Part shown: positions 14,111 through 25,170 of the stretch, one piece after another
Numbering within the stretch: position 1 is the stretch's first letter
Layout of the letters: each line of letters starts with the position of its first letter
Source of the DNA: Prinia subflava
Lineage: Eukaryota; Chordata; Aves; Passeriformes; Cisticolidae
Assembly (NCBI RefSeq): GCF_021018805.1
Contig: NC_086251.1
Location: forward strand, 44,276,767-44,340,766
DNA length: 64,000 bases
Direction: 5' to 3'
The notes under the pieces: generated by a model
Seen by the model: the letters and a program-made list of their open reading frames with translations, nothing else
What the model was told of the DNA's origin: nothing
The model's database searches: none
Translations under genes and position numbers: made by a program

Positions 14111-15789
14111 CCATATGTTCACAAATAAGACAGGGATATTTCTATGTTCTTTCACTTTGGGATAGAAGAGAATTGAGCCTTGTACCTTCACAGCTACATT
14201 GAAATCATATCAACGAAAATGTTATCTCAAAAGGTATTGGAGTTGTTTTTGATTTTATACAAGCATACAAAATTGTTCTCAACAGAACACTCTGACAACA
14301 AATATAAACTTTCTCTGTCTTTTGGGTAGTTGTGCAAGAACAGGAAATACTAGGATGATAGAAAGAATATGTGTTAAATATGTGCCATTTGCCTAGAAAA
14401 AGTTTTTCCTTTGCTGCTTAGATGAAGTTTAGGTAAAAATGTCCATGCTGAATTTCACATTGACATGAAACAAAAAAGAAAGAGAAAAGTCAGCTTGTAT
14501 ATGTATTCTGTTGTAGCCTAGTCTAGCTTGAAAATCCTCTAGCCTTTTCAACATGGCTAATAGTCTTATCCTTTATAAATAAAAGCAATCATGCTTTATT
14601 TGAGCTGAAGGAAAGCAGAAACACATGAATGGCCAAACGGGAAAATTCTTCAACAGTTTATTTAAAATACAGTTCTATTACAAGCAGTAGTAGTAAGTAG
14701 TCTTAGATAGTGTGATCAATTAATGCCACTTGTCAAAATATACCTTAAGATTGTGTAAATGTGGAAATCAACAAGAGGTCAGATTCAAAAGACCCCATTC
14801 AAATAGAATGACCTAAATTAAAGTTGTTGCACTCTAGGAGGACACAGAGCTCTTCATACATAACTAAAATTAGAGTTAGAATGTCTGAATAACAATGTTC
14901 TGTGCCAAGTTATTCATGCCTACTTCACTTCTTGATACCAAAAAATATGTTTATTTTAGTATAATAATATTTGGCAAATGTGAAATATGTTTGCATCTGG
15001 ACTAAAGATCAACAGTACCTGTATTTTGTGTACACATTTACAAATTCTGTGCTTCATGTGTAGATTTACCTATTAACACAAAGTTTCTGTATGTATAAAG
15101 ATTTATTCTGCATAGTTTTGAGGCTATGATAACAAATTTACTTTCAACTTATATGTTATTTACAATTTTTGAAAGTAGAACATATAATTTTGAAATTTTA
15201 AATTTTAAAATTTAAATTATAACTAAAATTTATAATTAAAATATCTAAAAGTAACTAGAAATATTTAATTTTGCATGCAATTATAATTGCTTAAAAATAG
15301 CAATAAAAGTTGAAAAATTTTCAGCTTTCATAAACCGGTTAAAAGATAATAAAATCAGAAATAATATAATTTTAGTAGAAAGTTGAAAATACCTAAAAAG
15401 TATTGATATATTTATGCATGAGATGACAAGGGAGTTACAAAAAGAGATTTTATTATTTTCTCTGCCTAAAACACAGCTTGTGATTGACAGTGTCTTAGAG
15501 CATTTCTCTGTGTGTTTTCTGATTTTCATTTTATATCTTGTGTGGAAAGATTTTATGCCTGAAAACAACTTTTTAATTTCTCATTTAATAGCCTAGGATA
15601 GGAGACTACGTAAAAATTTCTAACACATTATATCTTGAAATAATTTCTAAAAGCCATTTATCTATATATTGCTGCTTTGCCACATTTAGTTATCACCAGT
15701 TGTGTTGCTTGTTGGTACTGGACATTTTAAATTCTTCTCTCCTTTATCAAACCTTCTTTTCTTCAGCCTTTTCTATTTCTATCTCCTTC
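14111..15789. other. Very AT-rich non-coding stretch
   Basis: No gene seen. Base composition is even more AT-rich than its surroundings between about 15100 and 15420, where the palindromes listed separately occur. Frames of 60-95 codons here (for example 15281-15568 on the minus strand) are low-complexity, rich in Ile, Phe, Lys and Ser, and look like products of AT-rich DNA. Confidence 0.55.
15193..15290. repeat. AT-rich palindrome cluster
   Basis: Four inverted repeats lie within 100 bases. Positions 15197-15216 form a perfect 20-bp palindrome of A and T centred between 15206 and 15207. Arms at 15215-15221 (aattata) and 15231-15237 (tataatt) are exact reverse complements. Positions 15271-15280 (ttgcatgcaa) and 15277-15290 (gcaattataattgc) are perfect palindromes that overlap. 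Such DNA can extrude cruciforms or bind homodimeric factors, but AT-rich sequence also makes palindromes by chance. Confidence 0.6.
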
Positions 15790-16102
15790 TCACCTTCCTT
15801 CCCCCAGCAGCCTCACTGCTCCCTATCCTCTCCCCATTTCCTTGTTGCAGTCGATAACGAATGTGTGCTTCCATCTGCTCAGAAAGAACAGAGGCCAGCC
15901 AGATGTGACCTGGGATTTACCAAATGGGACGCAAACACAAGGAATGTTGTCTGCCATCTGTTGATGCAGAAACCAGTGGAGCTGGACTAGCATTTCAGCA
16001 GAGCTCTCCCACAGAGAAACTGCAACGCAAATTCATCTGTTTCATTTTTTCTCCTCTTCTGACCTGACAGTTCCTCTGCATGAAGTGTCTTGCAATGAAG
16101 CT
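15790..16102 (+). other. Candidate splice acceptor and exon-like segment
   Basis: A strongly pyrimidine-rich tract (about 15740-15848) ends in 'ttgttgcag', with AG at 15849-15850, and a donor-like 'gtaag' lies at 16103-16107. The 252-base interval between them is GC-richer than its flanks and open in one frame for about 46 codons up to a stop near 15988. A second acceptor-like site, 'tctgacctgacag', ends at 16070. The frame resembles no protein I know, so if it is an exon it more likely belongs to a non-coding transcript or a UTR. Acceptor-like tracts are common by chance and no partner exon is visible. Confidence 0.18.
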
Positions 16103-16107
16103 GTAAG

Positions 16108-18839
16108 AATCTACATTTAAATGGCTGTACTCTAGGGAAAATACAAGAAAGCTTTCACAGCTTATGCCTTATATTTCTGCCAGAAACAGAAGTACAAAGA
16201 TGATACTTCTCTCTACAGCAAACTGATACATGAAGCTGCCCTCTGAAATGGATAGAGCAAACAGAGAGCCTGGTTTTTCCCTTTGTCCTCTCCCCTTCTT
16301 TTCAGTGCACATGAAAGGGTCCTGAGACTGCTGAAGGAAATGAAGCAGGTGTTAGTAACAGTTACCAAAAAAGATCCTTGTCTCCACTTCATTCAACTTC
16401 CAAATAACCCCACCAAGTAACATCTGGTTTCTGTTCAAAAAGAGGAAATGCACAATATAGGGAGTAATCCCTATGTGTGATCTTTGGTATATTCTTATGT
16501 ACTGATGCAATTTTTAATGTACGAGTTGAAAACGTAGGAATGGTTTGAAATGAGAGTTCAAGGCCCAAAAAATTCAAAAGGGAGCTGATGGCAAATTGGG
16601 TTGCAGGGCCGTTTATATGTGGGAACACTTTTAAATTTAACATACTCATGATTCCTATTGAATAGAACCTGACAATATTATAAAGGCCAGGAACACTTTC
16701 AGTGCTTCTCTATGTTTTATGTAAACTGAAGCACTACAAACCCAGCAGAGATTTCTATCCAATTATTTTCTTATAGCTTGAGCAGGAGAGCTTGAGCAGA
16801 AGAGCAGTGGAATCAGTAGTTCCCTTCCAAGCACTAGTTTTCCAGCTCTAAGAAACCAGTTTTATTATACTAGTATGGATTACAAATAAGATATTCTCTG
16901 TACAGGCTGCTACCTGAGATTTTTGGGTTAACATTTATAGTTTTGAATGTTGCAGCTAGAGGAAACTTAGGCTTTAAGATCCTTGAAGATAACTTTGCAG
17001 TTGTGTGTAGACTGAGTCTAGCATTTCACCCTGATATGGCTATTCTCTTGTCAGTATATTACAGCTTTATACATAGCAACTCCTAAACATTACATTTGTT
17101 TGAAATTAGCAGAAAAACCATATTCAGAAAAGACAGAAAGGTCCAAGGACCTTGGTAACAATATTCTCAGCTTGCATTGTTATTGTTCCTGATGTTCCTC
17201 AAAGTCCATAAATGATCAGGAGGTCTAGAGCAAGTTCAGGTTTGACACTCAGTTTTTCATCCACCCTGTTCAGGAGACATACATCAACATGACTGCCTTC
17301 CTCTTTGTACAGTGTAGAAGGGGAGGTGTCAGGTAGGTGTGAGGGGGAAGCTGAGCAGGTTTCCTAAAACAGTAACGAGACTTTTTCTAAGTATATTTTA
17401 AACTGCTCACCTGCACAATCTTCTGGGTTCTGTCTTGTCACTTATTTTTAATCTCTTTTGTTTCTCTGAAGTTTTTACAGGGTTAGCTTTGTTTGTGTTT
17501 TGTTTTGTTTGTTACTTTTTAATTATTTTTTCCTCTCTAGCACTCAGAGCAGAATATGCAAAATACTGCATCAGAGAGAAATACTTTTGTCAAAAGATAA
17601 GTCTACTTGCTTCTGCCTTATTTCTTTGTTGATAGGAAGCGATCAGTCATTAGCAAGCAGACTGTCAAAGCAACTTTAGCAAAGACAAAATCCTTTCCAA
17701 ATGAGAATTAATGGGGAAAAGAAAATGATCTTTTCATATTCTCAGCCCTTATAATGTATGGCAATTTATTTCAGGAAGGGTTGGGAACCAATTAAGCATG
17801 AATGATGTATAGGAAGGTGGAATGTGACCTTAACAAGTTGTCTTGTCTCTTGTCTTGATGTTTCCATCTGTTTTGCACAAAAAATGATCTGATAATGTGG
17901 TAAGGAGGTAGATATGATTTCTGAGGGAACAGTCATTATGGGCCACTATCTTCCCAGACCTGATAAGTTTAATCCAAGTTGCCTGGGAGGTAAGAAGTCA
18001 TAAAATATTTTATCTGAGACAAGTGCAAAAATACTCATAAACTCAAAGGTTAATCACTGCACCAAAAGAACAGATGAAGGAGACAGGGCAGTTTTATGTG
18101 TCTCTGTGTGATGTCCTTATTAATCATGGTGCCCCATTTGCTCTAAGTATGTCTCATGTATTTTCTTTTGAAAGCCAAATGGATAGTCAGAGAAAGAAAT
18201 AGAAGCCTATTACTATCACGTTATACAGTTCTGCCTTTCTTGTATCACATATTCAAGGGATTGCATTACAGCAAAGATGTATTCTAATTCATTCAGTGAC
18301 TGACCAAATATTCCCTTCAGATAAAAACCTAAACTTCCTCCTCTGTGAGTTGTTATGGATAAGAAATGAAATTTGGAAGACTGCTGATTAAGAAACTGTG
18401 GAAAGATTGCTGGAGACTGTGTGGAAAAATGTCTGGGGGATAAAATTAGATGAAATGAAGAGGTTATATTCACATCCTAAGAGAATTTATAAAGGTACAG
18501 AAATTATAGAGTAAAATTATAGAGTAAAATACAGCTGCTGCTTCCTGGATGGAATGCAATTGGCAAGCTCGAAAACGATCCGTGATTCCCCACAGCAACA
18601 ATCTCCAACTGTAGCACCTGCTAAGGGCAATGAAATGGAGGGTGAGGGGAGTGGAAACTCCTCAGCCAGGCTGTGTTGAAATCCTTGCAGGGAAGGGAAC
18701 TCGATGGCACTTTGCAGCTGAGATATGACATAACACCTGTCAGCCAAGGGAGACAGGAGATGTCCTGCTGCTGAGCCAACATCTGTGGTGAAATCATTCT
18801 CCTTGGAAGAACTTGGTTCATTTTAGCCTAATTATAATA
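16108..18839. other. Unique non-coding stretch with possible conserved patch
   Basis: No gene or repeat family recognised. A 14-base direct duplication ('agcttgagcag' based) occurs near 16777-16803, and 'aaattatagagta' is duplicated at about 18501-18526. The interval 17640-18010 has balanced, motif-rich unique sequence of the kind seen in conserved non-coding elements; this is only an impression from composition. A short pentanucleotide run based on TTTTG lies at 17489-17513. Confidence 0.5.
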
Positions 18840-19440
18840 TCAGCACACACCTCTACCCCAAATTTACCCTCTCCAGGGTATGCCCACCCCTCACTGGGCC
18901 TGTGCTCTGTATTTTTTGACTGTATCTTTAAAAGTGAAATGAAAGAATTTTATACCAGTCAGTGACAAAGATGTTTATGACTAAAGTCACTCATGCTCCA
19001 CCTAAGCATAGAGAAATAGTATATAAATAGATAGAGAATGGGAGAAGATAGGGAGGACTCCATTGCAACTGCTGGCATCAGTCAGCAGGCTGAAACTGTC
19101 TTCTCCATATGGACACCTACTGTAGATGAACCACACCTCAGATGCTGTCACTGACAAGCCTCTAACCTTAACGTGTCACAATTTTGTATCAATAGAGTGT
19201 TCTGTGAACTGTTGGAGTGAGTCCTGCATAAGTGCTGGCAGTCACTGGCAGTGGGTAACATTATCAAACAAAGTGAAAGACCCACTGAGGGGTATCCCCT
19301 ACACTGTTGGTGTGTGTCCCTGAATAAGTGGAACCACCCTCCAATCCAACAGAACTGCTCAGTGAAGGGTCCTCTTAACAGGACTCTGACAGAGTGGTCA
19401 GCATGAGTCTTGGCTTTGCTGGAGATTGACAAAAACCAAG
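18840..19440 (+). mobile_element. LTR-like block with TATA box
   Basis: This block is GC-richer than its flanks. It contains a clear TATA-like element (tatataaata, 19020-19029), followed by a transcript-like stretch and a weak polyadenylation-like 'caatagagt' at about 19190-19198, which is the order found in retroviral LTRs. It feels familiar as an old avian endogenous-retrovirus LTR, but I cannot name the family, and I found neither clean TG...CA ends nor a target-site duplication. It lies immediately upstream of a CR1 remnant in the same orientation. It could instead be unique DNA with a chance TATA motif. Confidence 0.3.
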
Positions 19441-19499
19441 CACTAAGGCTTGAGGAAATTGCCCCTTACTAAGAATAGACAAAATCTGCCCTTTTCGTG

Positions 19500-20503
19500 T
19501 GGCAGAGCACAGGAGTGCTCACACTGAGGAGATGTGATCTGTACGGCTGGACTATTAGTTGGGAGGGGAAGTGTCTGATTCAGCTAATGGTAGAGGTCAA
19601 GGGTTCAAATTTGGACAGGTATCCAGTAACAAGGACAATTCTCATGGGGATTTTGGTGGCATCAATACTATTTAAAATCATGATTAGCAACTTGCACAGT
19701 AGGAGAGACTGCATCCTCAGCAGTTTCATGGGTGACATTAAGATGAGCTCACACAACTCAGCAAAAACGAATGCATTGTTTCACCAGAGGCAGAGTTATT
19801 CCATGCAACAGTGCATGCTTGGGGCTGACTGGCAGGAAAGCAGTTTTGCATAAAGGACACAGTAGTCCCAACAGACAAGAATTGTGCATAGATCAGCAAT
19901 GTACCCTTGCACCAGTGAAGGCTAACCTGAAGAACGTAATCAGTAGGTCAAAAGGAGTGTCTATTTCTTCTCTGACACTTAGAGACCAAATTTAGAACAT
20001 CATATAAAATTTTAGGGTTTTCACTACAAATAAGACATTGACAAATCAGAGCAAGTCAGTGGAAGGCCATTAAGATGTATAAGGGGTCAGACCATCTGAT
20101 ATATAAATAGAATTTTTTAGGCTGAAGAACAGATTAAGTGGAGATCTAATGTCTGTTTTCACTTGACTAACTGGAGGTCAAAGAAAAGGCTTTACTTGAC
20201 GGTCTACATCAAAAACATGAAAAGTAATGACCACCTAACGCAATAAAGGAAATTCAGGTTATGTAAAAGAAAATCAAAATATTTTTTCCTTGTAAACATG
20301 GTAACACACAGGTTGTTCAGAGAGGCACAGGTTGTTCAGAGAGGCTGGGGAGTGTCCATGTTTGGAGACCTTCACAGCTTTGTTGGAAAGACCCAATGCA
20401 AGCTGATCTATTTTCATATGCTCAACTTAGCAGATAGTCTTCCTCTGACACACCGGACTGGATGATTTCCAAAGGTCTGGTCTGGACCAGTATTCCATTA
20501 TTT
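19500..20503 (+). mobile_element. CR1 LINE remnant, about 1 kb, ORF2 to 3' end
   Basis: Several blocks appear in CR1 order: 'ggtatccagtaacaagg' (19618-19634), the block equivalent to the RT-region 'caacatcttcatcaatga' (near 19670-19695), 'gcttggggctgactggcagg' (19818-19837), 'gatcagcaatgtacccttgc' (19891-19910), 'agacattgacaaatcagagc' (20033-20052), and the 3' region with 'tggatgatttccaaaggtct' (20459-20478). CR1 ORF2 encodes an endonuclease and reverse transcriptase; here it is riddled with stops and indels, so the copy is dead and old. Two overlapping open frames (19497-19853 and 19771-19995) are broken pieces of it. A 19-base tandem duplication sits inside it at 20308-20345. The 5' boundary is approximate. 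Confidence 0.75.
20308..20345 (+). repeat. 19-bp perfect tandem duplication inside CR1
   Basis: The unit 'acaggttgttcagagaggc' occupies 20308-20326 and is repeated exactly at 20327-20345. It corresponds to the CR1 segment that normally reads like 'caggttgcccagagaggct', where a single copy is expected. The exact identity of the two copies in an otherwise decayed element means the duplication is much younger than the insertion. Confidence 0.85.
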
Positions 20504-23500
20504 AAGGACTCCTTTCCATTCCCATTCTCCCTGTAAAATGACGTTCACATCAGATACCTATGTATCTCTCCAAATGAAGTATAGGACTTTTTTTGATATT
20601 TTGGATGGTAATGGTAATTTTATTGAAACTTTCATTTTAAGCAATCAGACTAATAGGAAGTAGACTGTGCAATGTCAAAGACTTTCTGCAAATCTAAGAT
20701 GAATGTAAATAAAATACAGGGAAAAAAAACAAAACAAAGGATGATTTCATCTTACAGTGCATGTGCACTGAGAGGCAGATAGTATTTTCAATACAAATGA
20801 AAAAAAGAACTACTGTATTAAATATAATTCTTAGTTGAACTCTGAATGACAATAGGATTTCTGAATTTGTAAACTCTTCTAATTCTTCAAATGATGACTT
20901 TACTTGGATGTCTCATAAAAATAAGATAAAAAAAAAGTTGTTTCTGATTGTGAATTTCTACTTTTTAAAGACCTTGTTAAAAACAAGATCCAGCTACCTC
21001 TTTTTGCTTTTCTGCACCTCAATTTAAATCCTTCTCAACAAAATTTGATACCTACGCTCTGTAGAATTCATGATTTATCTAACCAAAGTTCAGACTATTT
21101 TCTCCAAGAGAGCACAGTTTTCACTTTCATAGCATGTAGTTAGTGAAAACAGCCATAGGCTGTTTGAGAAAAAAGACATTCAAGATGATTTTGTATTTTA
21201 ATATAACCATTACAAATAGCTCAATACTTTTTTCTCCTTTATTTTGTCTTTTGAACTTAGTAATATTTTGCCCATGTGCTAGAAAACAATGTTATTTATG
21301 TCCCCCAATATGAGAAAAACATGAGACTAGGTCTCATTTTCAGCACTGGTCTGGAACAGGATTTGAGTTACAGCAGTTCATAAATGACTTCATTTATATT
21401 TTATGCTGCTACATTGAATGGATCCAGAAACCTCTTTGGGGAAAGACTAGAAAATAATCTCAAATGTATTACCTAGCTTATTACATTTTGGGCTTTGTGG
21501 TTCAATATCATAATAAGAAATTGAAAATACCCAATCAGAATTCTTTAATTGGCTTTATTTTTTAAGAAATAACCCATGTTGCAAATTTTGAGAGTCAAAT
21601 ATTTTTGGAGCTAAGAATGCATAGAAAATGGTTCTCATACAAACAGAAATTAGAAAATTAAATTATTGAAACAGAATTTGAGAGGTTTACTAAATATAAC
21701 TGCCTATTCCCATAACATGTGGATTGAAAAGAAGATATTTCTTGGGGTATTTTAATGTCAAATCTGTGCAGTTCTGATAGTGTTAGAAATTATAGATCTT
21801 CTTTTTGTTATTAACAATAAAAATCAGAAAACACATCTAAACAATTTTCCATTTTTTTCTTTACAAAATGTAAAAAAATATTTTAACTGAGGGATCAAAA
21901 GCTTAGAGAAATAAGAACATTATTATACAGATGTTAATCCAAATTGAGAAAAAAATTGTAGAAATCCTTTGAGAGAAAAACAAAGAAAGGATTACTAAGC
22001 CAGGTTTAAGAGAGAGGGCAAATATACTTAATAATGTATATGAATAATTTTCCAAATAAATTATTTATAACAATTAATAAAGTAGAGTTGGACAGTGTAG
22101 CAGTGGATTCTTATCAGAAACTGTCTAAAAGTGGATTTATAAAGGAAATCTTCCTATAGGTTTCTGTTCTAAACTAAGCACATCAACTACCTTTCTAGTA
22201 AACTGACAGTGTTTCCAACTGGCAATTACTCTTGTCTGTGTTGGGAGTCCATTCAAGATAACCTAACCCTTCCTTTAGGCTTGAATAAATTTCCCTTTTG
22301 AGATCCATTTCTGGTTTTTTCTCTATTTGCTATAAGAGCAGCCTGGGTGACTGTCAGGCTAGACAGACCAAATTACGTGATCACAAATGGGAACATATCT
22401 CAAGTGCTGTTTAATCTGTTTTTTATTTACTTACATTTCTGTTCAAAGTTCTTAGGTGATCTAAACAAAAAAGAATTTTGACCTATATGGCCTTTTCCAT
22501 GTGCTGGGAAAATATGGGTATTTAATGTGTATGAATGGTGCTATCAACAAATTTTGAACTGTTCTAAGCCCTGAAGAGGAATAAGTCCTAAGGCACTGAA
22601 TTCAAATTTAAACTGACTATAAACCGTCACCTGTGCTATATTTTGTTCATATGATGTTCAAAAAAAAAGCTTATCTTCAATTCAAGGATATAACCTTTGA
22701 GACAAATATTACTCATAAAATTTAAGCTCTAATTTCAACAGTGTATGAAGCAAAGATTTTATGAGCATCCAGACCCTATGAACTCAGTGTTCTTGACTCT
22801 GATTTTGGGAGAAACTTTTTTTTTAACAGAATACAAATACTAAAATCATTATGAAATCAAAAATAGAAATACTGCAAAAAATAATGTTTTTAATAGAAAA
22901 CTAGAACTTCCTAAAATAAACAGATAACTGAATGTAATTATTTAACAATTAATTTTTACTATAAAGAAATTATTACACAGTTAATAATCATATGAATAGT
23001 TAAATGCAAATTTCTCAGAGTCAGGGAGTTTTTCTAGATTTTCTTTTCTTCCTGAAAATATTTCTTTTTTTCTAGAATGTCACTTTGTGCTCATTATCCT
23101 CAGACAAAAAAACATGGAGTTGTAAGCTTCTGTCTCAAAATTTGCCCTGCAAATGTCAACAATGTTTATCTGTAGACTGAAAAACCTTTAATGTAATCAT
23201 ATTTTGTTCAGTCCCCCATACACAAATCATTCATCCAGCCTCACAGCTAAAGTTCAGTTTGGTAAAATGTTTTCTTTAAGTAATGATATTTTTTGTTATT
23301 TTTTCAATTAATTGGTCATCAATTACCTCTTTTGGATTTTGTTTGTTTGTTTGTTTGTTCGTTTGATTTTTAAAATATCTTGGGATATACTCACTTGTTA
23401 CTGCAAACTTGTACTTAATCTCTTTCTGCTGTCTAGTCAAGAAGATTATTGAAATACTGCCCCACTGTCTGTCACAGATACTTGTCTCATGCATGCCATC

Positions 23501-23646
23501 AATCCTGTATAAACCAGTCTCTGAGATTCTACACTGTGAGAAGTAAAGAAGATAGAGAAAATCTGGTCCTACAAAGACAGCGTGTGGTGCTACTGTCCTC
23601 TTTCCTTTTGACTTTTATTTAATATTAATGCTTAAATTGCAGGTTA
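20504..23646. other. Unique non-coding stretch, no gene seen
   Basis: AT-rich unique DNA without recognised coding potential. A small palindrome, cagtgca-tg-tgcactg, lies at 20755-20770. The stretch 21500-22950 is especially AT-rich. A TTTG microsatellite near the end is listed separately. Confidence 0.6.
23338..23365 (+). repeat. (TTTG)n microsatellite
   Basis: Seven TTTG units with one interruption (a C replacing a T near 23360). The Asn-Lys-Gln-Thr string in the minus-strand frame across this site is an artefact of the repeat. Confidence 0.9.
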
Positions 23647-23836
23647 AATCACAAAATCATACAATAGTTTAGGTCGAAAGGGACTTTTAATAGTCATCTA
23701 GTCCAGCATTCCTGCAACAAGCATGAAAATCTTCAACTAGACCAGGTTTCTCAGAGCACTGTCCAGCTGACCTTGAGTGGCAGGGGCCGGACACCCACCG
23801 CTTCTCCGGACAACATGTGCCACTGTTTCACCAGGA
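23647..23836 (-). mobile_element. CR1 LINE 3'-end fragment
   Basis: On the plus strand the block begins with a decayed CR1 3' tail (aatcacaaaatcatacaata) and continues through 'gtttaggtcgaaagggactt', 'catctagtccagcattcctg', 'aactagaccaggtttctcag' and 'gccactgtttcacca'. This is the reverse complement of the CR1 3' untranslated region and the end of ORF2. About 190 bases remain, so it is strongly 5'-truncated, as most CR1 copies are. The GC-rich part around 23785-23815 still has several CpGs. The next 100 bases downstream no longer match CR1. Confidence 0.85.
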
Positions 23837-24152
23837 TGAGATGGTCAGCATATATTTGGGAGCCTATTCTGATGAATATTGATATCTCATTTATCACCTC
23901 ATTTCACCTCTTTTCAACACTCACTATTCTTCCCTTCATGGCTGCCTTCATTTGCAGCCTTCACACAGTCTAGATTTTCCACTTTCTGTCATGATACAGA
24001 TAATATTTGGAATGATTGTTGATTTCTATAAAACTCTAGCTTTTCTGTTACTTCAGAATCACCAGAACACTGAGCTGCTCAATGAAAGACCCAGTTTTCA
24101 TATGGATTTTCTGGTGTTTTGTTTTGTGTTGCTCCACTTTTGTTTTATTTTA

Positions 24153-24177
24153 TGTGTGTGTGTGTGTGTCTGTGTGT
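24153..24177 (+). repeat. (TG)n microsatellite
   Basis: Twelve TG units interrupted by one TC near 24169. A run of this length is probably polymorphic between individuals. Confidence 0.9.
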
Positions 24178-25118
24178 TGATAATCAAATCTCCCATATTA
24201 AGGCCTTTAAAGTAAGACCCATTGCTTTTGTTCAATAGGAATATTGAGATGTTGATAATGGAACAGAACTGCAGCTGCTGACCACTATGCAATCTCAAAT
24301 CATAGACATCAGAATTCATATTTGTGATTTAAAAGATTTTTGTTTGTTCCCATTTGAGCTGCAAAATGAGCAATGGACACATTAAGCATTCAGCTGTCCC
24401 TGAAATTCTTTCAAAGCACAATTTCCAATACTTGGGACACAAAATTCATAATCTAAATATGTTGGTTTTAGAAATACAATATAACCTTCATAGATAAAAC
24501 ATTTCAAAGTTAATCTGAATTAGTAAATCCCACTTTTAGTAATAAGAAACCAAATAAAAGTTGCCTTTCAGATTTTGAGGCAATTTGTAGTAACGTACAC
24601 CTAACACCTGGACTTAATTCACAAGTACTGGGATGCTGAGTGATGCTTCCTACATCTTTCAAGCTGTGGTCATGACCACTTCCCATATCCCAACACCTTA
24701 TTACCACATTTCTCCTAACATAGAATTGATCAAGTTTTGAGATGTTAAATAGACATTCTTTTTGACCTCTGACCAGAAATACAGACCTACCTACAATGAG
24801 TTAGACAACTTCATTTAGCCACAGCAGATTAACCAAGATTTTCCAGGATTTAGATATTTGCAAGTCTTTTTAGCTATAAAACCACCTGGGTGCTATATCT
24901 CATTTAATAAGAAATAACATTTCCAAAATGCTTACAAGCTGATGATCTAAATTCTCACTCATATGCATTAAGTAGGAAATTCTTTCAGTATATTTTATTG
25001 CCCTGGTCTTGAAAGGGCATTTTCCAGGTGGTAAAGAATACAAACTTGTTAAGCACAGGTGTTAACTGTCCCCATGACTCTAAATGATGCCAAGTACTAC
25101 AAGTACTATTTTTTTTTC

Positions 25119-25170
25119 AATTAATTAAAATCTGTCTTTTTAAATTAAATTAATTAAATTCTGTCTTTTT
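25119..25170 (+). repeat. Imperfect 29-bp-period direct duplication
   Basis: A 23-base unit (aattaattaaaatctgtct followed by four T) at 25119-25141 recurs at 25148-25170 with one change, separated by a short AT linker. Just upstream, 'caagtacta' is also tandemly duplicated at 25091-25108. Replication slippage in AT-rich DNA is the simplest explanation. Confidence 0.8.

Noticed and set aside
19541..19619. tRNA-like stretch (TTAGTTGGGAGG and GGGTTCAAATTTGG resemble A and B boxes, as in a tRNA-derived SINE head).
   Set aside because: The spacing is poor, acceptor-stem pairing is not convincing, and the same bases align with the CR1 ORF2 segment that normally precedes the following CR1 block. 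Chance resemblance inside CR1 is simpler.
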